From positions 1-42,517 of the forward strand of contig NZ_JAGSOH010000066.1 in NCBI RefSeq assembly GCF_018139625.1: a DNA stretch of 42,517 bases, given 5' to 3'. Shown here one piece after another: positions 35,401 to 42,517 of this stretch. The notes under the pieces are model-generated. The model did no database searches, had not been told where the DNA came from, and saw only the letters and a list, made by a program, of their open reading frames with translations. Each line of letters begins with the position of its first letter. The stretch's first letter is position 1. Source of the DNA: Actinospica acidithermotolerans (GTDB lineage Bacteria; Actinomycetota; Actinomycetes; Streptomycetales; Catenulisporaceae). A program made the position numbers and the translations under genes.

Positions 35401-36217
35401 TCAGCCCGTAGTGGCCGTCGTATCGGTGGTACAGAACGCTGCCTCGTCGGGTTTCGGAGTCGACGAAGAACACGAAGGGCCACCCCGTGGCCTCGAGACG
35501 GTTTTCGGCGTCGGGCAGGCTCAGGTTCGGCGCCGCCACCGGGCTGACGGTCAGCGGCACCGCGAGCGGTCCCGGTTCCGGCGTGGCCCCGGGCGTGGTC
35601 CGAGCCAGCCGGTAGCCGGTCGGCCCGGCGCGGTAGATCACGCAGTCCGCGCCGGTCGCCTCATCGGTGAACAGGTGGAAGTCGTAGTCCATCGACTCCA
35701 TCTCGAACGCCGCCTCGTCCGCCGATTCCACCCGCTGCGCGAACGACTTGCGGCGGATGATCTGCCGATCCTCCACCGACCTCGGATAGTGGTCCGGGCG
35801 GTGGGTCGGTTCGCTGCCGTGGCGCCACTCCCGCGGCGCCGGCTTGGGCATACCGCCGCGACGTGCCTCCCAGTGCTCGTTGACGCGCGCGAGGCGCACC
35901 CGCAGCCGGTCGACGAGCAGGTCCACCGCCTCGCGCATGGTGCTCGCGGCGATCTGCGCACGCACCGCGCGGCCGGCCACGTCGAGATTCCCCTGCGCGA
36001 TCGACCCTCGGCGCACGGCCGGGTTGCGCAACTCGGTGAGTTTCACCCGCGCGAACGCGATCGGCTCACGGACGTAGTGGGCGAGCGCGGCGACCTTCCT
36101 GCGGGCGTAGGCGGCGTCATCCGCCGAGACCGACCCGTGCAGTACGGTCTGGACGGGCGCCGCGTCGGTGCTCCGCTCGTCGGCGGTGCGGATGCGGTGT
36201 CGGGAAGTCGTGTTCAT
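35354..36217 (-). CDS. hpf: Long ribosome hibernation factor with two C-terminal domains
   Basis: Binds 30S subunits in stasis and promotes inactive 100S dimers or protected 70S. ATG 36217 has AGGA 6 bases upstream; 287 aa. The N-terminal S30AE domain covers about 22-120 (ARRKVAALAHYVREPIAFARVKL). Residues 154-206 form a first HPF C-terminal domain (RRKSFAQRVESADEAAFEME, then FHLFTDEATGADCVIYR), and 231-275 a second, closer to the consensus (FVFFVDSETRRGSVLYHRY, DGHYGLI). Most long HPFs have one. The layout recalls the mycobacterial RafH/RafS group, of which RafH is DosR-controlled. A DosR-like box lies about 130 bases upstream. Confidence 0.85.
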   Translation of the reverse strand: MNTTSRHRIRTADERSTDAAPVQTVLHGSVSADDAAYARRKVAALAHYVREPIAFARVKLTELRNPAVRRGSIAQGNLDVAGRAVRAQIAASTMREAVDLLVDRLRVRLARVNEHWEARRGGMPKPAPREWRHGSEPTHRPDHYPRSVEDRQIIRRKSFAQRVESADEAAFEMESMDYDFHLFTDEATGADCVIYRAGPTGYRLARTTPGATPEPGPLAVPLTVSPVAAPNLSLPDAENRLEATGWPFVFFVDSETRRGSVLYHRYDGHYGLITSAEQSPGAAGPGA

Positions 36218-36341
36218 AGCCAGTCCTAGCGGCGCGTCCGATCTGGACCCGAGGTTCTCCCCCGCCCCGCGGCTGCAGTACCTCGCTCGAGGGCGGATTC
36301 CGTCTGGTCTCCAGCGTGGAACGATCAGCCGATCAAGGAAA

Positions 36342-36355
36342 GGGACCTTCGCCCC
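36342..36355. promoter_or_regulatory. DosR-like box before the HPF gene
   Basis: GGGACCTTCGCCCC on the plus strand, one base different from the site before the flavodoxin gene. Centred about 131 bases upstream of the HPF start, inside the 150-base gap before the GH54 terminator. Confidence 0.5.
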
Positions 36356-36363
36356 GACTTCCG

Positions 36364-36395
36364 GGCTGCCGCACCACCGGGGTGGGGCGGCAGCC
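36364..36395 (-). terminator. Terminator after the GH54 gene
   Basis: GGCTGCCGC and GCGGCAGCC form a 9-bp stem that continues inward with CCACC/GGTGG. A smaller 7-bp hairpin (TTCGCGC/GCGCGAA, 36407-36427) precedes it on the minus strand. Together they isolate the HPF gene from GH54. Confidence 0.65.
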
Positions 36396-36445
36396 GTGTC
36401 ACGCACTTCGCGCATGGTTCGCGCGAAGGTGTTCGGGATTGACCA

Positions 36446-37984
36446 CTACCAGGCTGTGTCGACGAGCCAGCTGGTGTCGTTGGGCCAGAGGGAGCTGGCA
36501 TCCCAGGCGTTGGAACCGCCGTCGCTCGCGATGTAGGCGGTGTAGTTGTAGTGCCGCAGGTACTTGCTCGGGTAGGCCAGGGCTTCGAACGAGACACCGG
36601 TACCGCTGTTGCCGGGCTGTGGGCAGAACGTCGCGTCCGAGGCGAACAGGGATGTGCCGTCGTTCGGCTGCAGGTAGATCTCGAATCCGGAGTGTCGCAG
36701 GTACTGGCCGGAGTCGTTGGCGGATTCGAAGGATATGCACGAGGTGTCGGCAAGGCCGGTGGTCACGATCCAGTCGGCGTCCGCCTTGGTGGTCGCCGAA
36801 CTGCTGGAGGAGACTGCGGCGATGACCACCTTGGTGTCGCTGTCGTCGTGCTTGAGGTAGTCGCCGGTGCAGCACGCCGTCGTGGCCTGCAGCGAGACGG
36901 TCGAGCCGACCGCCGGGCCGACCGAGGCCGGAGAAGCGTATCCGGCGGCGACGATGTTGGCCTGGACGGCGGCGTCGGTCGCATTCGACGGGTAGCCGGA
37001 GGTCATGACGCCCTCGTAGAAGGTGCCCGCGGAGCTCTTGCTGTTGTCACCGCCGATGCCCAGGATGATGGCGCCCTCCTTGTGCATCGGGTTGTAGCCC
37101 GACGGGCGCGCCCCGCTGTAGAACGTGGACAGGGAGCCGGACTGGGCATTGCCGCCTTCGATGGCCCACTGGTTCGCGGTGCCCTTGACCATCGCGGTGG
37201 TGTACCGGTAGTTGATCGTGGGATCGCCGCTGTTGTATCCCGCGTTCACGCCGCTGAACAGACCGTTCTCCAAGTCGGCCATGATCCACGGGCCGGTGCC
37301 GGCGCCGTAGCCCCAGTCCTTCTCGTTGCCGAAGTTGATCGCTTCCATGTGACCGGCGCCGGTGTCGGTGTTGCTGGTCTCCGCGTTGCCGTAGTCGAAG
37401 CAGCAGCCTGAATCGAAGTGGGTGCCGTCGAAGATCGCGTATTCGCCCTCGGCGCTGTCGCCGGTCGCGATGCCGCTGGTGCTGTCGTCGCGGTAGCCGG
37501 TGCCGGGGGCGATGTACACCCCGTACGCCTCCTGGCCGTTGAGCGTGGTGCGCGCGGCGGTGGCGACCGCGAGGTTGTCCGGGCCGCCGGCCGCTCCACC
37601 CGCGGGCGCCTGGGTCAGGTTGTTGCCGTGCCCGGACTGATCGTAGATGACGGTGATGTAGCAGGTGGTCTGCGCGCAGAAGGAATCCTGCGCGGCGGCG
37701 TCGGCCACCCCGCCCGCAGCGAGCGGGCTGATGGTCAAGGTAGTGCTGTCCGAGACGCGCTCCACCTGGTACAGCGGGCCATCGTAAGCCGCGTATAGCG
37801 CCCGAGTGGTGGAGTGCGCCGCCACGCACGGCGTGCCGCCGGCGGCGTAGATGTCGCAGGGGCCCTGAGCCGCGGCTTGGGAAACGCCGCCGGCGAGAAG
37901 CACGCCGCCGAGCGCGAGCGTGACGCTCGCCCCCGAGCTCAGCAACGTCCTTCGACGAGTCCGAGATGATGCCCGATCAGTCAA
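36446..37984 (-). CDS. Secreted GH54 alpha-L-arabinofuranosidase with CBM42
   Basis: Removes arabinose side chains from arabinoxylan. The start is TTG 37984, supported by AAGGAG 6 bases upstream; no ATG or GTG fits better. Tat-like signal SRTRRRTLLSSGASVTLALG, cleavage near residue 38. The GH54 catalytic domain (about 40-350) has adjacent cysteines C194-C195, nucleophile E202 in DYGNAETSN and acid/base D313 in LGIGGDNS, matching the fungal AbfB enzymes. Residues 362-512 are an arabinose-binding CBM42 beta-trefoil (YLKHDDSD, YLRHSGFEI, YLRHYNYTAY). Length 512 aa is typical. Two GTTAGCGCTAAC-type sites lie upstream. Confidence 0.94.
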   Translation of the reverse strand: MTDRASSRTRRRTLLSSGASVTLALGGVLLAGGVSQAAAQGPCDIYAAGGTPCVAAHSTTRALYAAYDGPLYQVERVSDSTTLTISPLAAGGVADAAAQDSFCAQTTCYITVIYDQSGHGNNLTQAPAGGAAGGPDNLAVATAARTTLNGQEAYGVYIAPGTGYRDDSTSGIATGDSAEGEYAIFDGTHFDSGCCFDYGNAETSNTDTGAGHMEAINFGNEKDWGYGAGTGPWIMADLENGLFSGVNAGYNSGDPTINYRYTTAMVKGTANQWAIEGGNAQSGSLSTFYSGARPSGYNPMHKEGAIILGIGGDNSKSSAGTFYEGVMTSGYPSNATDAAVQANIVAAGYASPASVGPAVGSTVSLQATTACCTGDYLKHDDSDTKVVIAAVSSSSSATTKADADWIVTTGLADTSCISFESANDSGQYLRHSGFEIYLQPNDGTSLFASDATFCPQPGNSGTGVSFEALAYPSKYLRHYNYTAYIASDGGSNAWDASSLWPNDTSWLVDTAW

Positions 37985-38132
37985 GGTGAACTCCTTTGTT
38001 CATCAATGGGCCGAGAGCCACGCCGGCGCGGGGTGGCCGGGATCTCCTGCGCACCACCGACCGCCACTTTCGCCATTCTCCGGATATGAACATCAGACAG
38101 CAGACGTGCAGAGCCGGAGACGATGATGATCG

Positions 38133-38150
38133 AATGTTAGCGCTAACATT
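38133..38150. promoter_or_regulatory. Perfect LacI-type operator AATGTTAGCGCTAACATT
   Basis: 18-bp perfect palindrome with a central CG, about 150 bases before the GH54 start. The GTTAGCGCTAAC core is a typical LacI/GalR-family operator form for arabinose/xylan genes in actinomycetes. Confidence 0.7.
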
Positions 38151-38250
38151 TCGACGGGCAGTCAGTGGAGGATCGGATAGTGGGCGTGGTGTGTTCGCGC
38201 GGATGGAGCGTATCCGCGCCGGGAAGTCGCGTCAAGGTCTCAGAGATCTG

Positions 38251-38266
38251 CTGTGAGCGTTAACAG
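38251..38266. promoter_or_regulatory. Secondary degenerate operator CTGTGAGCGTTAACAG
   Basis: Shares the GCGTTAAC half and six of eight palindromic pairs with the site at 38133, about 117 bases away (close to eleven helical turns). It could support repression by DNA looping. Confidence 0.4.
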
Positions 38267-38353
38267 CAATGGGGGCGATTCGGCACATCGGAGGCTTCGC
38301 CCTCGGGGTGGCGGAATCCGATGCCCCGCTTTGGGCGAGGCCGAATGAGCAGG

Positions 38354-39385
38354 TCAGTCGGGCCGGTAGATGGCGACCCAGGCGATGTAGATGTCGGCGG
38401 TGTCCGCGCTGTGGGTGACGCGGTCCGGGACGGTCTCGCTCTGCAGCACCCAGTGCATCGGGGTGTCCGGGATGCGCGCGTCAGCCTTGCCGGTCACCGT
38501 GCCGTCGAGGATGAAGGTGCAGCCGGTCGCGGTCCATTCGACGATGCTGGTGTGCCAGCCTGACGAGATCGGGACGGCGGTGTCGAACTCGTTCTGGTCG
38601 TTGTCGGCCGTGGCGCCCCGGCGGTGCATGAACGCGGTGATGTCGCCGTTGAGCTGGCCTTCCGGGAAGTCGATCTCGCCGTCGCCGGGGAATTTCTCGC
38701 TGTCGGGCCACAGCAGCCAGGCGAGCTTGAAGCTGGCGGTGGGGGCCTTGACCATCCAGCGGACGGCATAGCGGCCGTAGGTCTGGCCACCTTCGGGGCC
38801 GGCCGGGGCGGGGATCTTCGGAACGGGCGCGGCGACCATGGTCCGCCCGTTCGAGGTGAACATGTGGATGTGCATCTCGCCGTTCGCGATGCTCATCGTC
38901 TCGGAGGGCATGTAGGTGCCCTGGCCGCTGGTGTCCTTCCAGCCGTCCGGGTAGGCCCACCATTTCGCGGCGACCGTCGCGGGCAGCCCGGTGCACGTGC
39001 GGGTGGCGCCGTTGTCGCAGCCGGAGAAGCCGCCGACCGGCACGTCGGTCGGGAAGTCGTCGGCGAAGATCTGGTGCCAGCCGGGGATGTCCCCCGGCGG
39101 CATCGGCACGGCGGCCGCGCTCGCGGTGCGCGCACCGGCGGGTACGGCGACGGAGCCCGACGAGGTGTTCGGGGCCGCCGCGCCGGTTGCCGTGCGGGTG
39201 GCGGTGCTCGGCTGAGTGCGGCCGGTGCCGGTGGCCGCTGCTGCGCCGCTTCCTCCGCAGCCTGCGAGGGTGCCGGCGAAGGTGAGGACGGCGCCGGCCG
39301 CTGCGGCGGCGGCGATCGGGCGGGCGCGCGGCCGTCTGATTCTCCGACGGCGCGCTCCCCTGGCCCAGTCGGCGGACGACCGCAT
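38354..39385 (-). CDS. GH16-family lipoprotein (beta-glucanase-like)
   Basis: A 343-aa surface-anchored glucanase-like protein. ATG 39385 has GAGGAG 5 bases upstream. A basic N-terminus and hydrophobic core end in the lipobox LAGC (C43), followed by a long Ala/Thr/Ser linker. The GH16 domain (about 100-343) carries the catalytic EIDFPE signature (E237, D239, E242), in the E-x-D-x-x-E form. It would cut beta-1,3/1,4-glucan or act on the polymer made by the upstream membrane proteins. It is last in a tight four-gene minus-strand unit, 23 bases behind the phosphoesterase gene. Confidence 0.87.
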   Translation of the reverse strand: MRSSADWARGARRRRIRRPRARPIAAAAAAGAVLTFAGTLAGCGGSGAAAATGTGRTQPSTATRTATGAAAPNTSSGSVAVPAGARTASAAAVPMPPGDIPGWHQIFADDFPTDVPVGGFSGCDNGATRTCTGLPATVAAKWWAYPDGWKDTSGQGTYMPSETMSIANGEMHIHMFTSNGRTMVAAPVPKIPAPAGPEGGQTYGRYAVRWMVKAPTASFKLAWLLWPDSEKFPGDGEIDFPEGQLNGDITAFMHRRGATADNDQNEFDTAVPISSGWHTSIVEWTATGCTFILDGTVTGKADARIPDTPMHWVLQSETVPDRVTHSADTADIYIAWVAIYRPD

Positions 39386-39408
39386 TGTCACTCCTCGTGT
39401 TCGTATGC

Positions 39409-40335
39409 CTACGATACGCCGAACACGTCGCTGATGGGAGCGGCTCCGGCGCTTTCGGCGGCGGGCGGCAGGCGGTAGAAGCCCTCGATGGTGCGCAGCA
39501 GGCTGTAGTGGGTGATCTGCTCGTCGTAGGTGCCGGGGCGGACGTGGGCGCCGACGATGATCGTGGGGATCTGGTTGGCGCTGGAGTTGTCGTCCTCGTC
39601 CCAGGTGACGACGAGTTCGCTGTCGTGAGTCTTCGCCCACTGCGCGTAGCCGTTGATGTTGGCCTTGAGCCAGGCGTCGCCTTGGGCGATGGTGCCGTCG
39701 TGCATGTCGTTGTTGAGGTTCGGCACGACGAACGCGACGGTGGGCAGTTTCGCGTAGTCGCTGGGGAACGCGGCGAAGGTGCGGTTGTCGGCGCTGGGGA
39801 CGTTGGTGAAGTTGACCCACGGGTTGTGCTTGCGGGCGTACTCCCCCGCCGAGCAGCCGGTGTAGCCGTCGCTGGGCATGGATTCGGAGTAGCCGGTGAA
39901 GGTGAGTCCGGCAGCGGCGAGTTCCGAGGCGAGATTGGGGCCGGTGTAGGTGTGCGGGCAGCTGTCGTCATCGAGGCCTGTGGTGGAGCCGGAGAACAGG
40001 GCGAGGTAGTTGGGCTCGCTCGGGTGGGTCACGGCGTAGGAGCGGCTGAAGGAGGCGCCTTGGGCTGCGAGAGCGTTGATGTAGGGGGCGTCGGGGTTGC
40101 CGATGATGTCGGAGTAGGAGTGGTTCTCCATCATGACCACGACGACGTGGCCGGGGCGCGGGAGCGCCACGTCGGCGACGGTGGTTCGGGCGGTGGTTCG
40201 GGCGGTGGCCGCCGGCGTGCCGGTGCCCGGTGTGCCTGCGGCTTGGGTGGTCGAGGTGCAGGAGGCAGTGGCCAGGGCGAGGCCCGCGGCGAGGGCGGCG
40301 GCCTCGATGACGCGGGATGCGGTCGGCGTTCTCAT
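39409..40335 (-). CDS. Phosphoesterase lipoprotein (acid phosphatase/phospholipase C family)
   Basis: A 308-aa exported phosphoesterase of the AcpA/PLC group. Signal ends with the lipobox ATASC, so it is membrane-anchored outside. Family motifs are VVVVMMENHSYSDIIG (metal and nucleophile region), the HPSEPNYLALFSG stretch, VPNLNNDMHDG and VTWDEDDN near the C-terminus, all expected for a metal-dependent alkaline-phosphatase-like fold. ATG 40335 has GGAAGAG upstream. Substrate could be phospholipid or a phosphate ester on a cell-wall polymer. It lies 15 bases downstream of the small membrane-protein gene. Confidence 0.85.
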   Translation of the reverse strand: MRTPTASRVIEAAALAAGLALATASCTSTTQAAGTPGTGTPAATARTTARTTVADVALPRPGHVVVVMMENHSYSDIIGNPDAPYINALAAQGASFSRSYAVTHPSEPNYLALFSGSTTGLDDDSCPHTYTGPNLASELAAAGLTFTGYSESMPSDGYTGCSAGEYARKHNPWVNFTNVPSADNRTFAAFPSDYAKLPTVAFVVPNLNNDMHDGTIAQGDAWLKANINGYAQWAKTHDSELVVTWDEDDNSSANQIPTIIVGAHVRPGTYDEQITHYSLLRTIEGFYRLPPAAESAGAAPISDVFGVS

Positions 40336-40350
40336 GGTGCTCTTCCGGGG

Positions 40351-40779
40351 TCAGCGGTGTCGGGCGGCGGGCGCGCGTGGCGGGACGTGCAGGAGGCCGG
40401 GTTTGCCGGGCCGTTCCGCGCGCGCGGTGGTCTTGAGGGGGCGGCGTGGGACGGGCCAGAGTGCGGCGACGCTGGTGATGGCGGCAAGCACGATGGTGGT
40501 GCGGGTGAGTGTGTAGGTGTGGGTGATGAAGAAGGCTTCGCTGACGAGGGCGCCGACGGCGAGGCTGAGGGTGACGGCCAGGACGCCGGCTTCGAGGCGG
40601 TCCATGGGCCGGCCTCGGCGGGTGAGGGCGGCGTTGCCGAGTCGGACGAGGGCGGCGCCGGGACAGACGAGCATGAAGGCGACGGCGATCAGGGCGCGCA
40701 GGGGTGAGCCTTCGGGCAGGGCGGTGGCGGCGAGGGCGATCCAGCCGGAGGCGGCGAGGGTGAGGCGCTGCGGGGTCAT
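40351..40779 (-). CDS. Small polytopic membrane protein
   Basis: A 142-aa protein with about four hydrophobic helices (LTLAASGWIALAATALPEG, then ALIAVAFMLVCPGAALV, LAVTLSLAVGALVSEAFFI and TTIVLAAITSVAAL) and a basic proline-rich tail. The motif CPGAALVRL recurs in membrane proteins found beside actinobacterial exopolysaccharide glycosyltransferases. Its ATG overlaps the stop of the upstream gene (ATGA at 40776-40779), so it is translationally coupled to it and probably partners that protein. Confidence 0.75.
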   Translation of the reverse strand: MTPQRLTLAASGWIALAATALPEGSPLRALIAVAFMLVCPGAALVRLGNAALTRRGRPMDRLEAGVLAVTLSLAVGALVSEAFFITHTYTLTRTTIVLAAITSVAALWPVPRRPLKTTARAERPGKPGLLHVPPRAPAARHR

Positions 40780-42517
40780 GAGGGGATGCCTTCCGGTCTC
40801 GGCGGGGTCTGCGGCTCGGGCTGCTCGGTGAGAGTGACGACGATGGCGTCGGCGTCGCGGTAGACGACGGTGAATTCGGGCGAGGTGGTGACGTTCTCGA
40901 ACTGGTCGAGGGTGGCCTGCGGGAGCAGGCCGGCGGTCTGGATCTCGGCGATCTGGGAGCGGGTGAGGATGAAGTAGGCGGGGCTGCCGTGGACGGTGAG
41001 CTCGTCCCTGAGGGCGTCGAGGGGGTGGCGTTCGACGAGGACGCGTTGCGGGCCGGAGATCTGGTCGAGCCAGGAGATCTGCTCGTAGTACTCGTAGTAG
41101 AGGTTGCCGCCGGGGTAGTCGCCGGTCGCGGCGACGATGATCGAGCCGTGCGGGGCGGTGCTGTACGTGTAGTCGATGGCGGTGATCTCCCCTGGCGGGA
41201 AGTAGTTCTCGGATTCCTTGCCGTAGTAGGGGACGGCGAACGCGGCGAGCAGCAGGAGCAGGAACGCCGGGAAGACCAGGGCGTGGACGCGGGCGGTCCA
41301 GGGCCTGGCGGAGCTCGGGAGCAGGAGTCTGCGGTTGAGGTAGACGGCTCCCGGGAGTGCGAAGAGGTAGACGCGGAAGATGACTTCGCCGCCGTAGTTG
41401 TTGGCGGCGAGCATCGGCAGGGGTGCGAGGGTGAGCATCCAGGCGCTGCTGCGGCGCAGGTTCTTGTGGATGAGGACGGCCGCGATGGCGAGCAGGGCGA
41501 CGGCGAGGGCAGCGGCGGTGTCGACGTACGCGATGACCTGCTGCTGGTTGCTGGCGGTGGCGGCCGCGCCGAGGGGCGCGGTGGCGTTGGAGTCGAGGTT
41601 GCCGAAGGACCCGACGATGGAGCTGAGGTTGTTGCGGATGTAGGGCGCGGCGACGGTGCCGTCCCAGGCGAGGGTGAGGGCGACGGCGGCGGCGAGGGTC
41701 CAGAGCAGGACGGGGTTTCGATAGCGGGTGACGGCGAGCACGGCGAGCGCCAGGACCAGCATGAGCGGGGTGAGCTGGTGGGATGAGTCGATGGCCGCGA
41801 CGAGGGGGGCCAGGAGCAGGATCCAGACGGCGTTGCCGGCGCGGGGTGCTCGCGGCTGGTCGGGGGTGAGGTCGCGGTGGGCGGCGGCGCGGTTGAGGAC
41901 GACCCCGATGATGGCGAGGAAGAGGGTGAGGGCGAAGGCCTGGGGGGCGAAGTAGTCCTGTCCGGTCCAGGCGCAGCTGTAGAAGAGCCAGATGGTGCCC
42001 CACAGGACGCGGCGGTCGCGGGTCATGGTGCGCAGGATGAGCACGAGCGGCGCGATCATCAGGAGGTTGTTGATCGGTGGTCCCCAGGCGGCGTAGCCGA
42101 GTGCGGATCTGAGGCCGGCGAGGCGGACGATCTGGGCGTTGAGGGTGAAGAAGCCGGGCCATTGGTTGTAGGCGCTGAGCTGGCTGTTGCTGGGGTCGGT
42201 GGCGTTGTGGCGCAGCAGGTAGTCGATGACGGCGATGTGCTTCCAGGCCCAGGCGTAGCGCAGGGTGCCGTAGAGGAGTGTGGGGGTGGCGTGGAGCATC
42301 GCGATGAGGGCGATGACGTGGGCGAGGAGCCAGGAGGTGCGGATGCCGGGTTGGGCGAGGGCGGCGGCGAAGCCGAGGGTGAGCAGGACGAGGGCTATCC
42401 AGAACAGGGCGGGGAGGATGGCGAGCAGGCCGTAGGCGCCCATGGCGTGCAGGTCGACGCGGGTGAGGGCGGCGAGCCAGAGGATGAGGGCGGCGGGCCC
42501 GGCGGCGTAGGCGGGGA
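40776..42517 (-). CDS. Polytopic membrane protein, GT-C glycosyltransferase-like (5' partial)
   Basis: At least 580 residues; the frame stays open and hydrophobic to the right edge (PAYAAGPAALILWLAAL precedes the ATG at 42443), so the true start lies outside. About a dozen transmembrane helices are followed by a soluble C-terminal part (from SENYFPPGEITAIDYTYST). The arrangement, with lumenal loops such as YNQWPGFFTLNAQ, resembles GT-C-fold or O-antigen-ligase-like proteins of surface polysaccharide synthesis, but no catalytic motif is definite. It is the first visible gene of the unit with the small membrane protein, phosphoesterase and GH16 lipoprotein, which together suggest making and trimming an extracellular polymer. 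Confidence 0.75.
   Translation of the reverse strand, partial: PAYAAGPAALILWLAALTRVDLHAMGAYGLLAILPALFWIALVLLTLGFAAALAQPGIRTSWLLAHVIALIAMLHATPTLLYGTLRYAWAWKHIAVIDYLLRHNATDPSNSQLSAYNQWPGFFTLNAQIVRLAGLRSALGYAAWGPPINNLLMIAPLVLILRTMTRDRRVLWGTIWLFYSCAWTGQDYFAPQAFALTLFLAIIGVVLNRAAAHRDLTPDQPRAPRAGNAVWILLLAPLVAAIDSSHQLTPLMLVLALAVLAVTRYRNPVLLWTLAAAVALTLAWDGTVAAPYIRNNLSSIVGSFGNLDSNATAPLGAAATASNQQQVIAYVDTAAALAVALLAIAAVLIHKNLRRSSAWMLTLAPLPMLAANNYGGEVIFRVYLFALPGAVYLNRRLLLPSSARPWTARVHALVFPAFLLLLLAAFAVPYYGKESENYFPPGEITAIDYTYSTAPHGSIIVAATGDYPGGNLYYEYYEQISWLDQISGPQRVLVERHPLDALRDELTVHGSPAYFILTRSQIAEIQTAGLLPQATLDQFENVTTSPEFTVVYRDADAIVVTLTEQPEPQTPPRPEGIPS

Larger units (their letters stand above)
37985..38353. 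other. GH54 promoter region
   Basis: 369 bases without a gene. It contains the perfect operator palindrome at 38133-38150 and a weaker copy at 38251-38266. Near 38290-38334 GGCTTCGCCC and GGGCGAGGCC could pair as a GH54-upstream or GH16-downstream hairpin with a long loop. Confidence 0.5.

Overview
The window is very GC-rich, densely coding and full of twin-arginine signal peptides, TetR/MarR/LacI regulators and secreted plant-polymer hydrolases. This fits a soil actinomycete of the Streptomyces/Catenulispora/Actinospica kind. No rRNA, tRNA, CRISPR array, transposase or phage gene was seen. Genus is inference only.

Layout. (1) 0-7 kb: a hemicellulose block on the minus strand: a GH127 beta-L-arabinofuranosidase-like enzyme with six ricin-type repeats, a GH10 xylanase, a GH11 xylanase with a C-terminal binding module, and a LacI-family regulator. 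CGAAA-N-TTTCG palindromes lie near the GH11 and lacI starts. (2) 7-15.2 kb: a DUF1579 protein, an ABC-2 exporter pair, a quinone oxidoreductase divergent from a MarR gene with a twin operator, a TetR-MFS efflux operon behind a 16-bp-period repeat array, and a second TetR gene. (3) 15.4-23 kb: redox and detoxification genes: a classical SDR, an MBL-fold hydrolase coupled to an SDR that lacks the YxxxK pair, a divergent MarR gene with GTTGGG palindromes, a sulfide:quinone oxidoreductase with all three expected cysteines, a CocE-like hydrolase and a DUF1254/DUF1214 protein. (4) 23.3-27.4 kb: a Tat-exported ceramidase-like protein followed by a Tat-exported esterase, then a Tat/lipoprotein beta-propeller. 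(5) 27.8-36.2 kb: a stress and dormancy block: DEAD-box helicase, cold-shock protein with a terminator-like leader, STAS protein, flavodoxin, stand-alone dnaK, two small unknown proteins, and a long HPF with two C-terminal domains. The flavodoxin and HPF genes share a near-identical GGGAC-n-TTCGCCCC box resembling the DosR/DevR box. (6) 36.4-42.5 kb: a GH54 arabinofuranosidase behind a perfect GTTAGCGCTAAC-type operator, then a packed four-gene minus-strand unit: polytopic membrane protein (cut by the window edge), small membrane protein, lipoprotein phosphoesterase, and GH16 lipoprotein.

How it fits together. The two flanks degrade arabinoxylan: xylanases cut the backbone, while GH54 and GH127 remove arabinose. 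Each hydrolase gene seems to carry its own type of palindrome, which suggests separate sugar-responsive repressors. The middle joins efflux and redox defence with a cold/stasis toolkit (helicase, Csp, DnaK, ribosome hibernation). The strongest candidates for something undescribed are the csp leader attenuator with an overlapping upstream reading frame, the shared stasis box, and the 16-bp TetR operator array.
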